Below the pieces are notes generated by a model. The model saw only the letters and a program-made list of their open reading frames with translations, had not been told where the DNA came from and did not search any database. The position numbers were made by a program, and so were the translations under genes. This document shows, piece by piece, positions 40,401 to 46,220 of a stretch of DNA of 64,000 nt. Location of the stretch: positions 18,502,638 through 18,566,637 of the forward strand of contig NC_092697.1 in assembly GCF_964275005.1 (NCBI RefSeq), in the 5' to 3' direction. Numbering within the stretch: the first letter of the stretch is position 1; each line of letters opens with the position of its first letter. This DNA comes from Diadema setosum (Eukaryota > Echinodermata > Echinoidea > Diadematoida > Diadematidae).

Positions 40401-42335
40401 AAATCCCGCAAGAGAACGGTGTATTTCTTGATTTTTAGCGCTTTTTCGGCCACCTGTACTCTTAAAACAGGGCCTTACCCGTGCACGCTTTTGGAAAGTG
40501 GCACGGATTCTGCACTTTTGATGGTAAAATTTGGGATTTTGGATGGATTTTTGGAGGGGGCTAATGGAGTTTCCTGTTGTGAACGAGTGTGCAAGTATGT
40601 GAATTGATGTGATTTGCATGTGTTGTGACAGTTGAACTTACTGGCTGGTGACTAGTGATAAGTGACCGAATACTGGTGCTCTTACCCAATTTACACATTT
40701 TACAACTTACCGAAAATGATGATTATCATGCAGCATGCGCGAACGGTACATTGGATTCACGCCAGGCCATTTTGAATATCTGGAGTTCACACGATCTGAA
40801 TGCACTTTTAAAAGGTCACGCCGCACTGTCGACCGTGCTGAGGTACCAAAGAGCGCACACACGCAATAGATCGCTGCACTTCCAGCCACGCACGCGCACA
40901 CATAATTTGCTGAGTGGTCAACGCGCCATTTTGAATTCTGCAACGATGAACCCCAACGGTCGGGGATTGCGCTAGAAAGTGCCATTTTTTTGTTCAATGC
41001 CATGGATTATCGTGAGGGCTCTCTATGAACTTTATGTATACTTGGGTGACCCGCACCTCGTCATAGTTAATGTTTGCATATATTTGAATCACATTTCGCC
41101 ACTGAAATTCTTTGAAATCCAACTCACATACAGGAAAAATGCTGAAAATTCCAATGGAATCACAAGTTCACTGATCGATATCGAAAATTTGCAGCTATCA
41201 TCGTCAAACGCGAACGATGCGAAAAAGTTGCGCGCTAAGGAAGGGGCCCGCAACTCGTCACCCGCGCTCCCATACACAAAGCACGTAAAAGACGTGTGCG
41301 GGTGACCGTGATGCTCCCATAGACATACACGACGTAAAAGATGCGTGCGAGGACAGTGGTGATACTTACTAGTCCTTATGTGATTGCTTTCCCTGTCTGC
41401 TTACACGTAGGGTCCTATTCCGATTAAAATTTCTGATTTTCGCGAAAAACTGTTCGGTTTTCACCAAAATTTGCTTGGTTGTGGTAACCCTGCCAAGTTT
41501 CAAGCGTACTGAACACAGTCCTGAGCATAGATTTTTGTTTAGTGCACTTAAAACAATTTTAAGCGGGTGACGGTATTCGAGCCCCTGACGAGGTGCGAGC
41601 ACCTCACTAACTGTGGTTATACCTTCTGTAATATAGATTCTAAGCATGCACTTTACGTGAGTAAATTTAACGTACAAATGTCTATAAGTAAGGTATAAAT
41701 TGATATAGGTCTAACGTTAGGGCTCTAAGTTTTGTAGTTGTGTTGTGGTTCCCCACTTTGAAGGCATCAGAAGGCGAGGCTTCGACTGTCAGCTGTCTGA
41801 GCGTCTGGTCGGGCTAAAACGAGACACATGCACATTTTTACAGATTTCTTAATGCATAAAATAATGAAATCTTCTTAAAACCTTTTTCCATCATCTATTG
41901 CCTCTGTCGCACTGACACTTTTCATCAATATTGCAAGTATAAAAATGTACGCTACTGGTTTAGACCAGTCCAGCTCTATTTTGCGCACTACACAATTCAC
42001 AATGCTACCGTGGCCGTGATCACTGGATTCTGCCACGCCATTTGAGCCGCGTCTACAGTTACAGCCCGTGGGCGTTGGGGGTTGAACTCGGGGAAAGGTG
42101 CGGACGTGTACCCGGCGGCTGAGCGCGTCACATCAAGGATCCGCAGCCGTCTGAAAGAAAAAGGAAAGGCTGATACGCGACAACAACAACCTACCTTGCA
42201 CTGCCACAAATGAATCGCTTGCAGAGTTACGACGGCAAACAACGTTCGCTCCCTGTTAGCTACGATACACTGGACAGGATCTTCATCTTCATCTGGTAAC
42301 TGAAGATATTTAGGCCACCCGATTGGAAAATACAT
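635..42335 (-). CDS. RIC1: RIC1, RAB6A-GEF complex partner 1 (N-terminal 359 codons, 10 exons; gene continues left)
   Basis: RIC1 pairs with RGP1 to form the guanine-nucleotide exchange factor for RAB6A at the Golgi, supporting endosome-to-trans-Golgi retrograde transport (family knowledge). Ten minus-strand exons were assembled by eye: 42195-42335, 28965-29072, 21988-22064, 18721-18825, 16883-17025, 16293-16426, 6115-6206, 5098-5186, 1223-1367 and 635-677. All introns are GT-AG, all phases agree, and the exons sum to 1077 nt with no stop. The protein starts MYFPIGWPKYLQLP, like other RIC1 proteins, and keeps family landmarks in order: LIVSYRR, AEWKPDS, LVATGQG, SVPFSLDLQQSR, LGGFAVVLSDGR, CVAVNHKYRL, EITGAMLVSH, FSLWSTFGALL. 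This is the N-terminal WD-repeat/beta-propeller part, about a quarter of the roughly 1400-residue family length. The conserved C-terminal RIC1 domain is outside the window. Identification comes from remembered human RIC1; exon edges are read directly from sequence. Confidence 0.93.
1223..1367 (-). CDS. RIC1: RIC1 exon 9 (codons 297 split to 345)
   Basis: A 145-nt exon, acceptor CTCTCACAG, donor TTCTG|GTGAGG. It encodes a WD-type blade with AVTCLRWTPEGSAVILSW and FSLWSTFGALLVCTLGGDF, matching the second annotated WD repeat of vertebrate RIC1. The Asp-297 codon is completed from exon 8 (Pro-Asp, as in human YPDIW). A longer open frame covers the same bases in another reading frame, but only this frame joins its neighbours. 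Confidence 0.92.
2971..3560. mobile_element. GC-rich MITE with TAA target duplication (PIF/Harbinger-like)
   Basis: The ends are inverted copies beginning GACCCCGTTTACAGTGCG, at 2971-2988 and in reverse at 3543-3560. Both sides are flanked by TAA (2968-2970 and 3561-3563), the 3-bp TWA-type target duplication typical of PIF/Harbinger. The ends are loaded with GGCTCGGCCGCGG-type words, so the element is self-complementary and far richer in CpG than its surroundings. No transposase frame is present. Superfamily is inferred from target length only. Confidence 0.75.
3719..4481. mobile_element. Non-autonomous TIR transposon, hAT-like, 763 bp
   Basis: Terminal inverted repeats of about 28 bp start CAAGGAGGTTCGAGA and differ at only two positions between ends. 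A 7-bp direct repeat ATAAGAC flanks it (3712-3718 and 4482-4488). A minus-strand open frame at 3772-4083 (103 codons, starting MVEIRRKVIKLAFREG) fills nearly half the element; I do not recognise it as a transposase. The CA..TG ends suggest hAT, although hAT normally makes 8-bp duplications. Confidence 0.75.
5098..5186 (-). CDS. RIC1: RIC1 exon 8 (codons 267 split to 297)
   Basis: An 89-nt exon, acceptor TTCTCCCCAG, donor CCAG|GTGACA. It encodes GQGIVFAVDEITGAMLVSHR followed by LTLSTSDFP, matching human [20 protein letters not shown]. The donor is less standard than the others but fits phase 1 of exon 9. Confidence 0.9.
5187..6114 (-). other. RIC1: RIC1 intron 7
   Basis: Intron of 928 bp. It contains a perfect 16-bp palindrome, GCTAGCGCGCGCTAGC, at 5601-5616, followed by four CACTG repeats, and paired GGTACCC/GGGTACC words near 5497-5505 and 5805-5825. 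These suggest a decayed inverted-repeat element. No coding signal was seen. Confidence 0.6.
6115..6206 (-). CDS. RIC1: RIC1 exon 7 (codons 237-267 split)
   Basis: A 92-nt exon, acceptor CTTCCGCAG, donor GCCAA|GTGAGT. It encodes GVHAVWAPDVSNATCVAVNH and then KYRLIVFGLA, matching human [21 protein letters not shown]. It begins on a codon boundary and ends with two bases of Asn-267. Confidence 0.92.
6598..10012. mobile_element. Large TIR element with CAGGGCTCGACC ends (hAT-like)
   Basis: The left end reads CAGGGCTCGACCTTAAC and the right end is its inverse (GCTAAGGTCGAGCCCTG). Repeated GGGAGCC words follow on both sides, as in the widespread CAGGGCTCGA hAT families. A 5-bp direct repeat CTTAA directly abuts each end (6593-6597 and 10013-10017), whereas hAT usually makes 8 bp, so superfamily is uncertain. 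No transposase frame is visible in 3.4 kb. The interior includes a possible separate insert starting near 7051 (CAGAGCTGCCAACC) and a T-rich run near 8527-8540. Confidence 0.7.
13412..13489. repeat. (TG)n microsatellite, 78 bp
   Basis: An uninterrupted TG dinucleotide run of 39 units. It creates false valine-cysteine open frames on the plus strand that should not be read as protein. Confidence 0.98.
15050..15206. mobile_element. Decayed end of a Helitron-like tandem-repeat element
   Basis: It resembles the last repeat unit and terminus of the element immediately to its right: GGGGTCATCAAGTTTGGTGA, a degraded ...TTTACACACAATGCACGATGG, and a terminal GGCTCAGGAGAGCTAA. It ends only about 14 bp before the next copy begins, so two copies sit head to tail. 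Confidence 0.6.
15220..16243 (-). mobile_element. Helitron/Helentron-like element with ~310-330 bp internal repeats
   Basis: One end (right, plus coordinates) is a hairpin: GCTCACTTGAGCC / GGCTCAGGTGAGC, then TAA. The other end reads, on the minus strand, CTCAGGTGAGC, then a hairpin AGACCCGCGGGTCT, then CTTG followed by TT. This is the plan of the CTAG-ended elements elsewhere in the window. The interior has three copies of a unit starting near 15371, 15704 and 16010 (GATTCCTTAATTTTGGGG ... GAAGAAGATGAAAATGTA). There is no coding capacity. CTTG in place of the CTRR terminus of classic Helitrons makes the class assignment tentative. Confidence 0.6.
16293..16426 (-). CDS. RIC1: RIC1 exon 6 (codons 192 split to 236)
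   Basis: A 134-nt exon, acceptor TCTTGTAG, donor CCCAAG|GTAAGG. It encodes SLLEDPSIHFKQLEYSVLLG, then GFAVVLSDGRAAFLT, matching human [21 protein letters not shown]. The open frame continues upstream into intron sequence, but the acceptor and the Glu-192 phase fix the edge. Confidence 0.92.
16427..16882 (-). other. RIC1: RIC1 intron 5
   Basis: Intron of 456 bp with no element or regulatory site that I can recognise. Confidence 0.6.
16883..17025 (-). CDS. RIC1: RIC1 exon 5 (codons 144 split to 192 split)
   Basis: A 143-nt exon, acceptor ACTTCCAG, donor CGCGAG|GTGAGG. It encodes LCCLKDEMLVATGQGLLRRI, TWEGIGRSHLDVSI and RSVPFSLDLQQSR, closely matching human [20 protein letters not shown] and TVPFSVDLQSSR. 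Confidence 0.94.
17091..17234. mobile_element. Short MITE, 144 bp
   Basis: The left end GGGCCTGTTTCATGAAAT is the inverse of the right end, which reads TTTTATGAAATGGGACCC. It lies in RIC1 intron 4, 65 bp upstream of exon 5. The target duplication is unclear and there is no coding capacity. Confidence 0.65.
17749..18005. mobile_element. TTAA-flanked MITE, 257 bp
   Basis: Its ends are AGGGATCGTATACTC and the inverse of AGGGATGGTATAGTA, with TTAA on each side (17745-17748 and 18006-18009). TTAA target duplications are made by piggyBac and Kolobok transposases. It lies in RIC1 intron 4. Confidence 0.7.
18151..18708. mobile_element. TTAA MITE family copy 1 (AGGGAAGATAAACCCC ends)
   Basis: A nearly palindromic 558-bp element. 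The left arm, with the words AGTAGAACACATCAGTGAAA and GAGGAAAATCGGACAATCGA, is repeated inverted in the right arm over more than 100 bp. TTAA flanks both ends (18147-18150 and 18709-18712). Its right flank lies 8 bp from the 5' splice site of RIC1 exon 4. Confidence 0.85.
18721..18825 (-). CDS. RIC1: RIC1 exon 4 (codons 109 split to 144 split)
   Basis: A 105-nt exon, acceptor CTTTGTAG, donor GCATG|GTAGGA. It encodes SYHYKRDVTEADTIAVPKLK, then VTFGATFQVTGGVA. An upstream GGAG|GTGTAG donor was considered; only the chosen one keeps the phase needed for exon 5. This part of RIC1 is poorly conserved, so support rests on phase, splice sites and position. Confidence 0.82.
18826..21987 (-). other. 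RIC1: RIC1 intron 3
   Basis: Intron of 3162 bp, almost half of which is the TA-flanked element at 19437-20783. The remainder shows no gene. Confidence 0.65.
19437..20783. mobile_element. TA-flanked TIR element, 1347 bp (Tc1/mariner/pogo-like, non-autonomous)
   Basis: The left end reads CCGTAAAGTTCCGTGTATAA followed by GACGCACCC, and the right end is its inverse. TA dinucleotides flank both sides (19435-19436 and 20784-20785). The GTGTATAAGACGCACCC motif recurs subterminally at both ends. Internal open frames of up to 162 codons show no transposase motif I recognise. Confidence 0.75.
21988..22064 (-). CDS. RIC1: RIC1 exon 3 (codons 84-109 split)
   Basis: A 77-nt exon, acceptor ACTTATAG, donor TCAGG|GTGAGT. 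It encodes TSGGHLLLLKVVSESNQRLY, then ATKQS, matching human [23 protein letters not shown]. It was found by splice-aware reading; it is too short to stand out as an open frame. Confidence 0.9.
22352..22490. mobile_element. Truncated repeat starting GCAGTGGCTGATCCAGAGGG
   Basis: The start resembles the GCAGTGGCGGATCCAG ends of common hAT-type non-autonomous elements, followed by the usual GGGGGCGC / GCACCCCC inner words. No matching right terminus was found, so this is a fragment. Confidence 0.45.
25487..25743. mobile_element. TA MITE (CTGTATACGCC ends), copy A
   Basis: Inverted ends CTGTATACGCC / GGCGTATACAG with TCGCGAA-type words repeated inside both arms. A TA precedes the left end; the right flank is AA, so one duplication copy has probably mutated. 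A second copy is at 34834-35074. Confidence 0.75.
28965..29072 (-). CDS. RIC1: RIC1 exon 2 (codons 48-83)
   Basis: A 108-nt phase 0 exon, acceptor CCCTGTAG, donor GTGGCT|GTAAGT. It encodes PCVLIVSYRRSDDSIVVLGT and NCGAEWKPDSSVIAVA, matching human RPSVLIVTYKEP and QAEWRPDSTMIAVS. Joined to exon 1 it restores the family sequence LWQCKPCVLIVSY. Confidence 0.94.
29757..30072. mobile_element. Palindromic MITE, about 316 bp
   Basis: The left end GGGGGTTACACACCGGGCTT is inverted at the right end (AAGTCCGGTGTGAAACCCCC). Inside, GTTGCGTAG/CTACGCAAC words and a central hairpin of TACGCAAAAAAATTAAAC against its inverse near 29875-29932 make nearly the whole element one foldback. Confidence 0.75.
30302..31490 (-). 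mobile_element. Helitron/Helentron-like element 1 with X-box tandem array
   Basis: Read on the minus strand, the 3' end has the arm GGCGGGGGTATAACCA, a hairpin GTCGCTGTAGCGAC, ATTT, then CTAG followed by T: the hairpin-plus-CTAG signature of Helitrons. The 5' end is a hairpin of TATACCCCC and GGGGGTATA (31453-31487). The interior is a tandem array with three near-identical 159-bp units plus older ~160-bp units, each containing GTTACCATGGCAAC or a close variant (30454, 30618, 30779, 30938, 31097, 31256). Long open frames here exist because 159 is a multiple of three; no Rep or helicase is encoded. A CCGCCCGACC run precedes the 5' hairpin. Confidence 0.75.
31827..33234 (-). mobile_element. Helitron/Helentron-like element 2 with X-box tandem array
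   Basis: Same plan as the neighbouring element. The minus-strand 3' end has GGCGGGGGTATTA, a hairpin ATCACCTTCAGTGAT, AATT, then CTAG followed by T. The 5' hairpin pairs TATACCCCC with GGGGGTATA (33195-33230). Internal units of about 145 bp are diverged and carry GTTACCATGGCAAC or one-base variants at 32105, 32250, 32426, 32555, 32701, 32847 and 32991. It is more diverged than element 1, so probably older. No protein is encoded. Confidence 0.75.
33328..33625. mobile_element. Inverted-repeat element with AGGGCT ends
   Basis: The left AAGGGCTGCC and right GGTGAGCCCTGATTG ends are imperfect inverses, with GTGGCC/GGCCAC words inside both arms and a short T/TA run at the centre (33550-33575). It is possibly a hAT-type MITE; no clear target duplication was seen. 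Confidence 0.5.
33823..34042. repeat. 110-bp tandem duplication, two copies
   Basis: Two nearly identical 110-bp units begin TGCTACTGCAATCCATGTAC at 33823 and 33933. Each contains a foldback of GTTCATGTTCATGT against ACATGAACATGAAC around GTACATTGTAC. Confidence 0.92.
34524..34610. mobile_element. Very short inverted-repeat element, about 87 bp
   Basis: TAACCTGTTAAGGACG at the left is inverted at the right (CGTCCTCAACGGGTTA). It is probably a miniature TIR element; the ends resemble the TTAACC starts of piggyBac-type elements, but no convincing target duplication is visible. Confidence 0.5.
34834..35074. mobile_element. TA MITE (CTGTATACGCC ends), copy B
   Basis: Same family as the copy at 25487. 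Inverted CTGTATACGCC ends are flanked by TA on both sides (34832-34833 and 35075-35076). Shared interior words include TATTGACTCTGATCCCAATG. Confidence 0.8.
37645..38467. repeat. Dispersed repeat, copy A
   Basis: Homologous to 39982-40676: shared AAGCTTTTTTGCAATATTTT, TTTTGTTTTTCTTTTGTGTT, CTGAGCTTGCGATAAG and TTTTTAGCGCTTTTTCGGC in the same order. It contains an internal 79-bp duplication. Its ends are degraded relative to copy B, so the limits are approximate. Confidence 0.65.
38199..38356. repeat. 79-bp tandem duplication, two copies
   Basis: Units begin CTTTGGAAAAGTTGCGGC at 38199 and 38278 and run through GGTTTTTGGAGGTGACTCAG. They are almost identical, implying a recent duplication. 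Copy B of the parent repeat has only one unit. Confidence 0.9.
38545..38580. other. Hairpin CAGCCCAGTCGCT / AGCGACAGGGCTG
   Basis: A near-perfect stem of 13 bp around GTAAAAT. Its function is unknown; it could be the end of a decayed foldback element. A related word, CAGCCCTGTCGCT, occurs near 62289. Confidence 0.6.
38765..39977. mobile_element. TTAA MITE family copy 2 (AGGACAAGTTCACC ends)
   Basis: Ends AGGACAAGTTCACCTTCATT and its inverse, with TTAA at 38761-38764 and 39978-39981. The arms share AGTAGAACACATCAGTGAAA and GAGGAAAAT with the copy at 18151. It is split by the TA-flanked element at 39106-39791. Confidence 0.85.
39106..39791. mobile_element. TA-flanked MITE nested in TTAA MITE copy 2
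   Basis: The left end TGTGACTGTGCATCACAAAA is inverted at the right (TTTTGTGGTGCAGGGTCACA), continuing through AACAAAAAGT. TA lies on both sides (39104-39105 and 39792-39793). Total 686 bp, with no transposase. Confidence 0.8.
42195..42335 (-). CDS. RIC1: RIC1 exon 1 (start codon, codons 1-47)
   Basis: A 141-nt first coding exon starting ATG at 42335, giving MYFPIGWPKYLQLPDEDEDP and ending IHLWQCK at donor AAG|GTAGGT. The start matches the conserved RIC1 N-terminus (human MYFLSGWPKRL), so no upstream start is needed. The frame stays open beyond the donor, but homology stops there and resumes in exon 2. Confidence 0.95.
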
Positions 42336-42393
42336 AGTAAAAATTGCTCTCCAGTCAACAGACTATCCTCTAAATTATTGCGAGAGAGTGTAC

Positions 42394-42406
42394 GTCGCCA
42401 TTTTCC
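42394..42406 (-). promoter_or_regulatory. YY1-like motif upstream of RIC1 start
   Basis: On the minus strand this reads GGAAAATGGCGAC, matching the AANATGGCG core of YY1. YY1 sites in animal promoters often lie just downstream of the transcription start. It sits about 60 bp before the RIC1 ATG and on the same strand. Chance occurrence cannot be excluded. Confidence 0.5.
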
Positions 42407-43744
42407 GACAGACGTAGTATTTAATTAGTAATAAAAGAAATAGAGGCAAAGCTACACACGAAATAATTGGATGATTTTCAGTCCTATGCTGGTCAACAGC
42501 CAATCAGAAATGTTATAAGAGGATACAGAACAGCACACCTGGTATTGGTGTAGTCTTTTTTACAGTCGCTTGACAACTTTATGATGATGATAATAATGAT
42601 GATGATAATAGCAGTGGTAGTAGTAGAAGTGATAATAATAACAAAGAAAATGATAATAACATCAATCGTCACTTTACTTGAATTCAATCTGACATCAACA
42701 AAGGGAGACAGTGAAAGACGTAACGTTAGAAATAACAAAATTATTAAATCAATAGTTATGATCACAACAACAACAACAACAAAGGCTGTGTTTAATTGCT
42801 TCTGCTGTTTCTACTGATGATACTTGCACAACTTTTCATTCCTACAGAAAGACCTGACGGGTATCAGCATTTGCTGTGCGTAGAGTTAGTAAAAACTGCC
42901 CTCTTCACAATCATGGGAAGTTTCCACCTGTGACAGACAAACTTAATGACATAGGTTTCATCAAAATCAGACATAGACCCTATTGGTGTATTATATGTAA
43001 GTTTTGGCATTTTATAATTTTCCCATGTTTTCACAATCAGTGATATCAGTTGCAACCGCAGACTCAAACGGAGATGTCATCACCTCACACAGTGCAGGTC
43101 TCCCATTAAAATAAACCTAAATCACAAGCATCACTATTCTTTTTCAACAAGAAATCAGTAAGAACCAGTGAGAAAGCCTCCTGGAATCCCCATGTATCCT
43201 AATAATAATCTTATGTAGGAATAATTGAACCTATATAAGCAATGATGACAGTTTAGGGGACAGAGACCGCAGTTGCTAAATCATTGCTCAGCATCTAGAA
43301 AAAACTCGTGTTTTTGATGGCCTTTTACATACAAACCAATGACATAATCACATCTTCCATTTGTCGGACACAGGTGAAAGTGTGAAATTCCATTGCTTTC
43401 ATTATCTTATATCTGATTTTTATTCTATTCAACCCTATTTGCTCCATTTAAAAGCTATGTTGATAGGCTTACTTGAACATCAACAGTTTGATTGAATTGC
43501 ACTTTTGCAGACCGGCCATGGCGGCACACTCTATTGATCTCCCCTCCCCCCCCCCCAAAAAAAGTCCATTAGTAACAGTGTTATATAGTCACCATCACTG
43601 TATAGTCATTTAGAAGGAACTCAGTCAAAGCTGTCCGGTTCAGTGAGATCTTAAAAAAAGAGAAAAAAGAAATGCTTAAGGTGGGCCCCGTTCACAAAAT
43701 CCAAACCCAGTTCATTTTCATGATATCATATTGTGACAGAATGC

Positions 43745-44328
43745 TAAAGGATAATGACACTCAAATATAGGCCTACTTGTTGACTGAGGGGAATGCAGCA
43801 CTATTAGTAGAACACATTCAGGGAAGTTTGAGGAAAATCAGATACCTAATCTGTTCCAAAGTTATGAATTTTTGAAATATTGGTGCTGCAATTGTTTGGA
43901 GGAAATTACAACACTTTGTGATGTCATAGGTCAATCATATAAAGAAGAAAGAGAATTCCACAAAGTAACATTTTTTATGAAGGTGAATATTCCCTCAACT
44001 GTTACACTAGCATATTTTAAGGGTAATAAAACATTCCCCCTGCTTTCTTAACAAGGTAGGTCAAGTGAATGTCTTTTCACTATTTTAGCAGGCAATGTGA
44101 TCGAGTGCTAATTTCTCTTTATACATGTGTATTTTCTTTTCATTGTCCTGCAGTGACATCTAGAGCTATTGTGGTCTCCTCATCCAGCCAGGGCGGCACC
44201 AAAACTTTAAAAAAAAAAATAAGGTTTTTGAAAGGATGCGTGTCCGATTCCTCAATCTCCACTGATCGTGCTTTATATTGCTGCATATACTCAACCCAGA
44301 TTATTTTATTTGGGTTTCTCTTCCTCTA
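43745..44328. mobile_element. TTAA MITE family copy 4 (degraded)
   Basis: Both arms are recognisable by GGAATGCAGCACTATTAGTA and TAGAACACATTCAGGGAAGT at the left, and weakly by their inverse at the right. The termini and TTAA are eroded, so the limits are approximate. Confidence 0.6.
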
Positions 44329-45339
44329 AGAACCTGGATAGTAAGACTACGCATTGGCAGAGGGCGGAGCGTGTGACCCATTTCACGAGAAGACGGAAGT
44401 AATCCCTATTGTGTACTGTTTCCTAGCGATCGGGATACGACGGCCGGCCAGCCAGCGATGCACCTGTTGGATTTCGAGTCTGTAAGATAATTGAAATCCT
44501 GGCTTTTTTCATACAGATACGCCTGATATAGATGACAGAGTGATCAAGAATCATAAACATATTACTGGCTGATGTGTTACAATACCAAGAGTAAGTAAAT
44601 ACTAAAATGGCTCTGTCATGAACACCATTATTCGTACGTTTTGTTTTGATTTTGTTTCTTGTTTTTGTCATTCGACTTGCTGAAAATAATACCACCAGCA
44701 CCACACGGCACTGGCACCAGACCGAAGGCCGGACAACTAGAAATCTATAGCTAGACACGAGATCTAAATTTCATTCAATAGCATTTGATACATAGGGGGC
44801 CTAAATTAGAATTCTAGATGAATCCCCACAAGCAGAGCGAGTAGTTTAAAGTTACCGACGACGTTTGATAACAACATTGTCAAATGTTACTGGTGTGATG
44901 TGGTGAGTGTGGATCTACTGTACTGCAACAGCCTACTTCGATGACTTAATTAAAATTTACTAGATCTAGTTGTGCGTAGTAAAGGAAAGTATAAACCAAA
45001 GATAGTATATAACAAGATAAGAAGGCGCACAATAAAAATGGACACAAAATGGCTACCCTACATGACGATACAAAAGATAGCTAAGTACAAACTCAGTACA
45101 CCTAGAAATATCATTCATTTCCAAAGGTTTCTATAAATTCTAGTGGTATTTTTATTGTTTATTATCTTAAAAAGATTTAAAAATTATAGCCATAATTTTT
45201 TTTCGATTAAGGGGATTATTTTGAAGAATGAGATTTTAAAGTAAAGCTTAAGGATTATTTCATGGAGGTAAAAATTTGGCAACAACGTGATCTAAAAACA
45301 ATCAACGACACTTGATAAACAGCAACAACAACCAGAATC

Positions 45340-45470
45340 AAAGACAGGGCGTCTCAGGTGATGTGCGTAATACGTTTGAGGACTGCGCGCTGTCCATTAA
45401 CTTCAAAGACAGCGCGTCTCAGGTGATGTGCGTAATACGCTTGAGGACCGCGCGCTGTCCATTTGTTTTG
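45340..45470. repeat. 65-bp tandem duplication with GCGC palindromes
   Basis: Two units begin AAAGACAGGGCGTCTCAGGT and AAAGACAGCGCGTCTCAGGT. Within each, GACAGCGCG pairs with CGCGCTGTC about 35 bp later, so each unit can form a stem. It lies about 640 bp upstream of the DYNLT5 start codon. Confidence 0.88.
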
Positions 45471-46101
45471 TACAGGATTAGCGCGCACTTTCCTGTCTTT
45501 TAGTTAGATCTAAGTGTCTTTGGTATAAACATTGATAAAAGAAGTGTAAAACTGTATAACTACTTACACTACAGTGTAGTGGTCTATTTACCTACAGTGC
45601 ATTGCCCTCAACTCATTGACGCTGTGTCATCAGCGCGATCATCAGCCGACTCCACACAATCATACGAAGTGAGGGTTGATAACACATTCGTGGAATCAAA
45701 AACTGAAATGTCAATATCGTTCATTTAACAAATATGTCCCTTTGCTTGGCTGTGGTGATATGCCTGAAAGAGAAAGTGTATAGTATTGTTGTAGAAAAGA
45801 GGATATATAAGTGCTTCCATTTTATTAGAGCCTCAGTAGAGGTTGTTCTACATACAAATTGTATCTAGGTAGAACCTACATCTGTATAACATATAAATGA
45901 GATTAAACTAAGTCTTGCAGTGAATTTTTCAGAGTAAAGTGATGACCTTTCTTCTTTTTTTCCCCAATGTGGGAAACTGGGATATGCAATTTACAAAAGT
46001 GTATGTTGATGTGCATTGTTACTTGGTGATGTCGTTGCAGCTGTAACCATCCTGAGAATAGCTGGTGAAACAGACTGTCTGCCGGTCGCAGATCTGCCGA
46101 G

Positions 46102-46220
46102 ATGGCTTCAGATAAGCAAGATGTGGCAAGGACTAAAGCAGCCAAGCTCCTGAAGAGACATGGCAGCGCTTCCTCCCTGCTCAGTGGGAGTGAGTTTGGA
46201 GGGAGATTCAAACCAGCAGG
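46102..46220 (+). CDS. DYNLT5: DYNLT5 exon 1 (coding part)
   Basis: ATG at 46102 (CCGAGATGG, with G at +4); donor CAGG|GTAGGT. It encodes [20 protein letters not shown] and [19 protein letters not shown] plus two bases of the next Gly. TTGCAG at 46035-46040 just upstream could be the acceptor of a non-coding exon. Confidence 0.88.

Larger units (their letters stand above)
38742..40676. mobile_element. Inverted-end repeat with CCAGTATTCGGTCAC termini (copy B), carrying nested insertions
   Basis: The left terminus CCCCAGTATTCGGTCACTT is inverted at 40662-40676 (GTGACCGAATACTGG). The body resumes at 39982 after a TTAA-flanked MITE that itself contains a TA-flanked element. The CCAGTATTCGGTCAC word also recurs internally near 40163. 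No protein is encoded. Confidence 0.65.
29073..42194 (-). other. RIC1: RIC1 intron 1 (13.1 kb)
   Basis: First intron of RIC1, rich in mobile DNA: a MITE at 29757, two Helitron-like elements at 30302-33234, a small inverted-repeat element at 33328, tandem duplications at 33823, MITEs at 34524 and 34834, and nested elements at 37645-40676. 35100-37600 and 40700-42000 show homopolymer runs and short repeats but no exon I can support. Confidence 0.7.
42336..46101. other. Divergent interval between RIC1 and DYNLT5
   Basis: This should contain the RIC1 promoter and 5' UTR (left end) and the DYNLT5 promoter and any non-coding first exon (right end). Visible content: a YY1-like site at 42394, AAT/GAT and CAA microsatellites near 42580-42780, a degraded TTAA MITE at 43745, and a GCGC-rich tandem duplication at 45340. 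A 5' UTR exon of DYNLT5 cannot be placed from sequence alone. Confidence 0.6.

Noticed and set aside
41997-42152. Possible exon directly after RIC1 exon 1 (RLRILDVTRSAAGYTS...)
   Set aside because: The intron would be about 40 bp and the sequence does not match RIC1. Exon 2 at 28965-29072 joins exon 1 perfectly.
46034-46047. X-box-like GTTGCAGCTGTAAC just before the DYNLT5 ATG
   Set aside because: The half sites are spaced correctly but the centre breaks the X-box consensus, and TTGCAG here is more simply a splice acceptor for the first coding exon.
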